Both the position numbers and the translations under genes were made by a program. A DNA stretch of 13,077 bases from JBBSEZ01 sp038239195 (GTDB taxonomy: Bacteria; Planctomycetota; Planctomycetia; Gemmatales; Gemmataceae): assembly GCA_038239195.1 (NCBI GenBank), contig JBBSEZ010000285.1:1-13077 (forward strand), read 5' to 3'. The notes under the pieces are model-generated. The model was not told the DNA's origin, ran no database searches, and was given only the letters and a program-made list of their open reading frames with translations. Within the stretch, counting starts at the first letter, position 1, and the number at the start of each line of letters is the position of its first letter. This document shows positions 13,058-13,077 of the stretch, piece by piece.

Positions 13058-13077
13058 CCCCCCACCCCCAGACCCCC
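13041..13077 (-). other. Candidate G-quadruplex motif (minus strand)
   Basis: Plus-strand C-runs (cccc, ccc, ccccccc, ccccc, ccccc) give five G-runs on the minus strand separated by 6-, 4-, 1- and 3-nt loops. It runs to the window edge and may continue beyond it. Confidence 0.5.

Noticed and set aside
1..13077. CRISPR arrays, tRNA/rRNA genes, insertion sequences
   Set aside because: No regularly spaced repeats, no cloverleaf or rRNA-like sequence and no transposase motifs were seen on either strand by reading.

Overview
This window looks like chromosome from a high-GC planctomycete, most likely of the Gemmatales/Gemmataceae type. The call rests on gene content rather than on any single marker. 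There is a PQQ-like beta-propeller protein opening with DWPQFRGP, a secreted CxxCH protein ending in a PPELSLTG-type tail, a DUF4129-DUF4350-MoxR operon, a Transglut_core2 (SirB1-like) protein, and a Gly-zipper lipoprotein. Most of the window is strongly GC-rich (44 of 60 bases in 11821-11880). The block from about 5.6 to 8.16 kb is clearly poorer in GC (26 of 60 in 6301-6360).

Layout. (1) 1-1619, plus strand: the probable tail of an upstream gene, a secreted carbohydrate-binding-module-like protein, a strong hairpin, and a membrane-anchored coiled-coil protein. (2) 1631-1692: an unusual nested palindrome (two hairpins inside a larger hairpin) between convergent genes. (3) 5621 down to 1697, minus strand: a recognisable promoter and a three-gene operon, DUF4129 protein, then DUF4350 protein, then MoxR AAA+ ATPase. 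Both junctions are 4-nt ATGA overlaps. The DUF58 gene usually found with this set is not next to it. (4) 7991 down to 5760, minus strand: the low-GC block. It holds a transglutaminase-like protein whose C-terminal half begins with the hallmark end of an RHS core (GDANLRRYVGN...DPTGL) followed by an unrecognised domain. A small membrane-anchored or exported protein of unknown function follows 36 nt downstream. (5) 8319-9728, plus strand: promoter, PQQ-like propeller gene and a 21-bp hairpin terminator that it shares with the next, convergent gene. (6) 10407 down to 9740, minus strand: a Gly-zipper lipoprotein with its own promoter. (7) 12936 down to 10523, minus strand: promoter, guaB (IMP dehydrogenase), and a secreted CxxCH protein whose start lies 74 nt inside guaB, then an 18-bp hairpin terminator. 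(8) 12961-13077: a G/C-homopolymer region with candidate G-quadruplex motifs on both strands and an 8-bp outer inverted repeat.

How the genes fit together. guaB is housekeeping (GMP synthesis). The DUF4129/DUF4350/MoxR operon probably forms a membrane-linked MoxR ATPase system. The remaining proteins are mostly exported or membrane-anchored and of unknown role. The most unusual locus is the transglutaminase/RHS-tail chimera with its small downstream neighbour in the AT-richer island. It looks like a polymorphic-toxin-type C-terminal cassette joined to an unrelated enzyme-like domain. Calling it a toxin/immunity pair is inference only.
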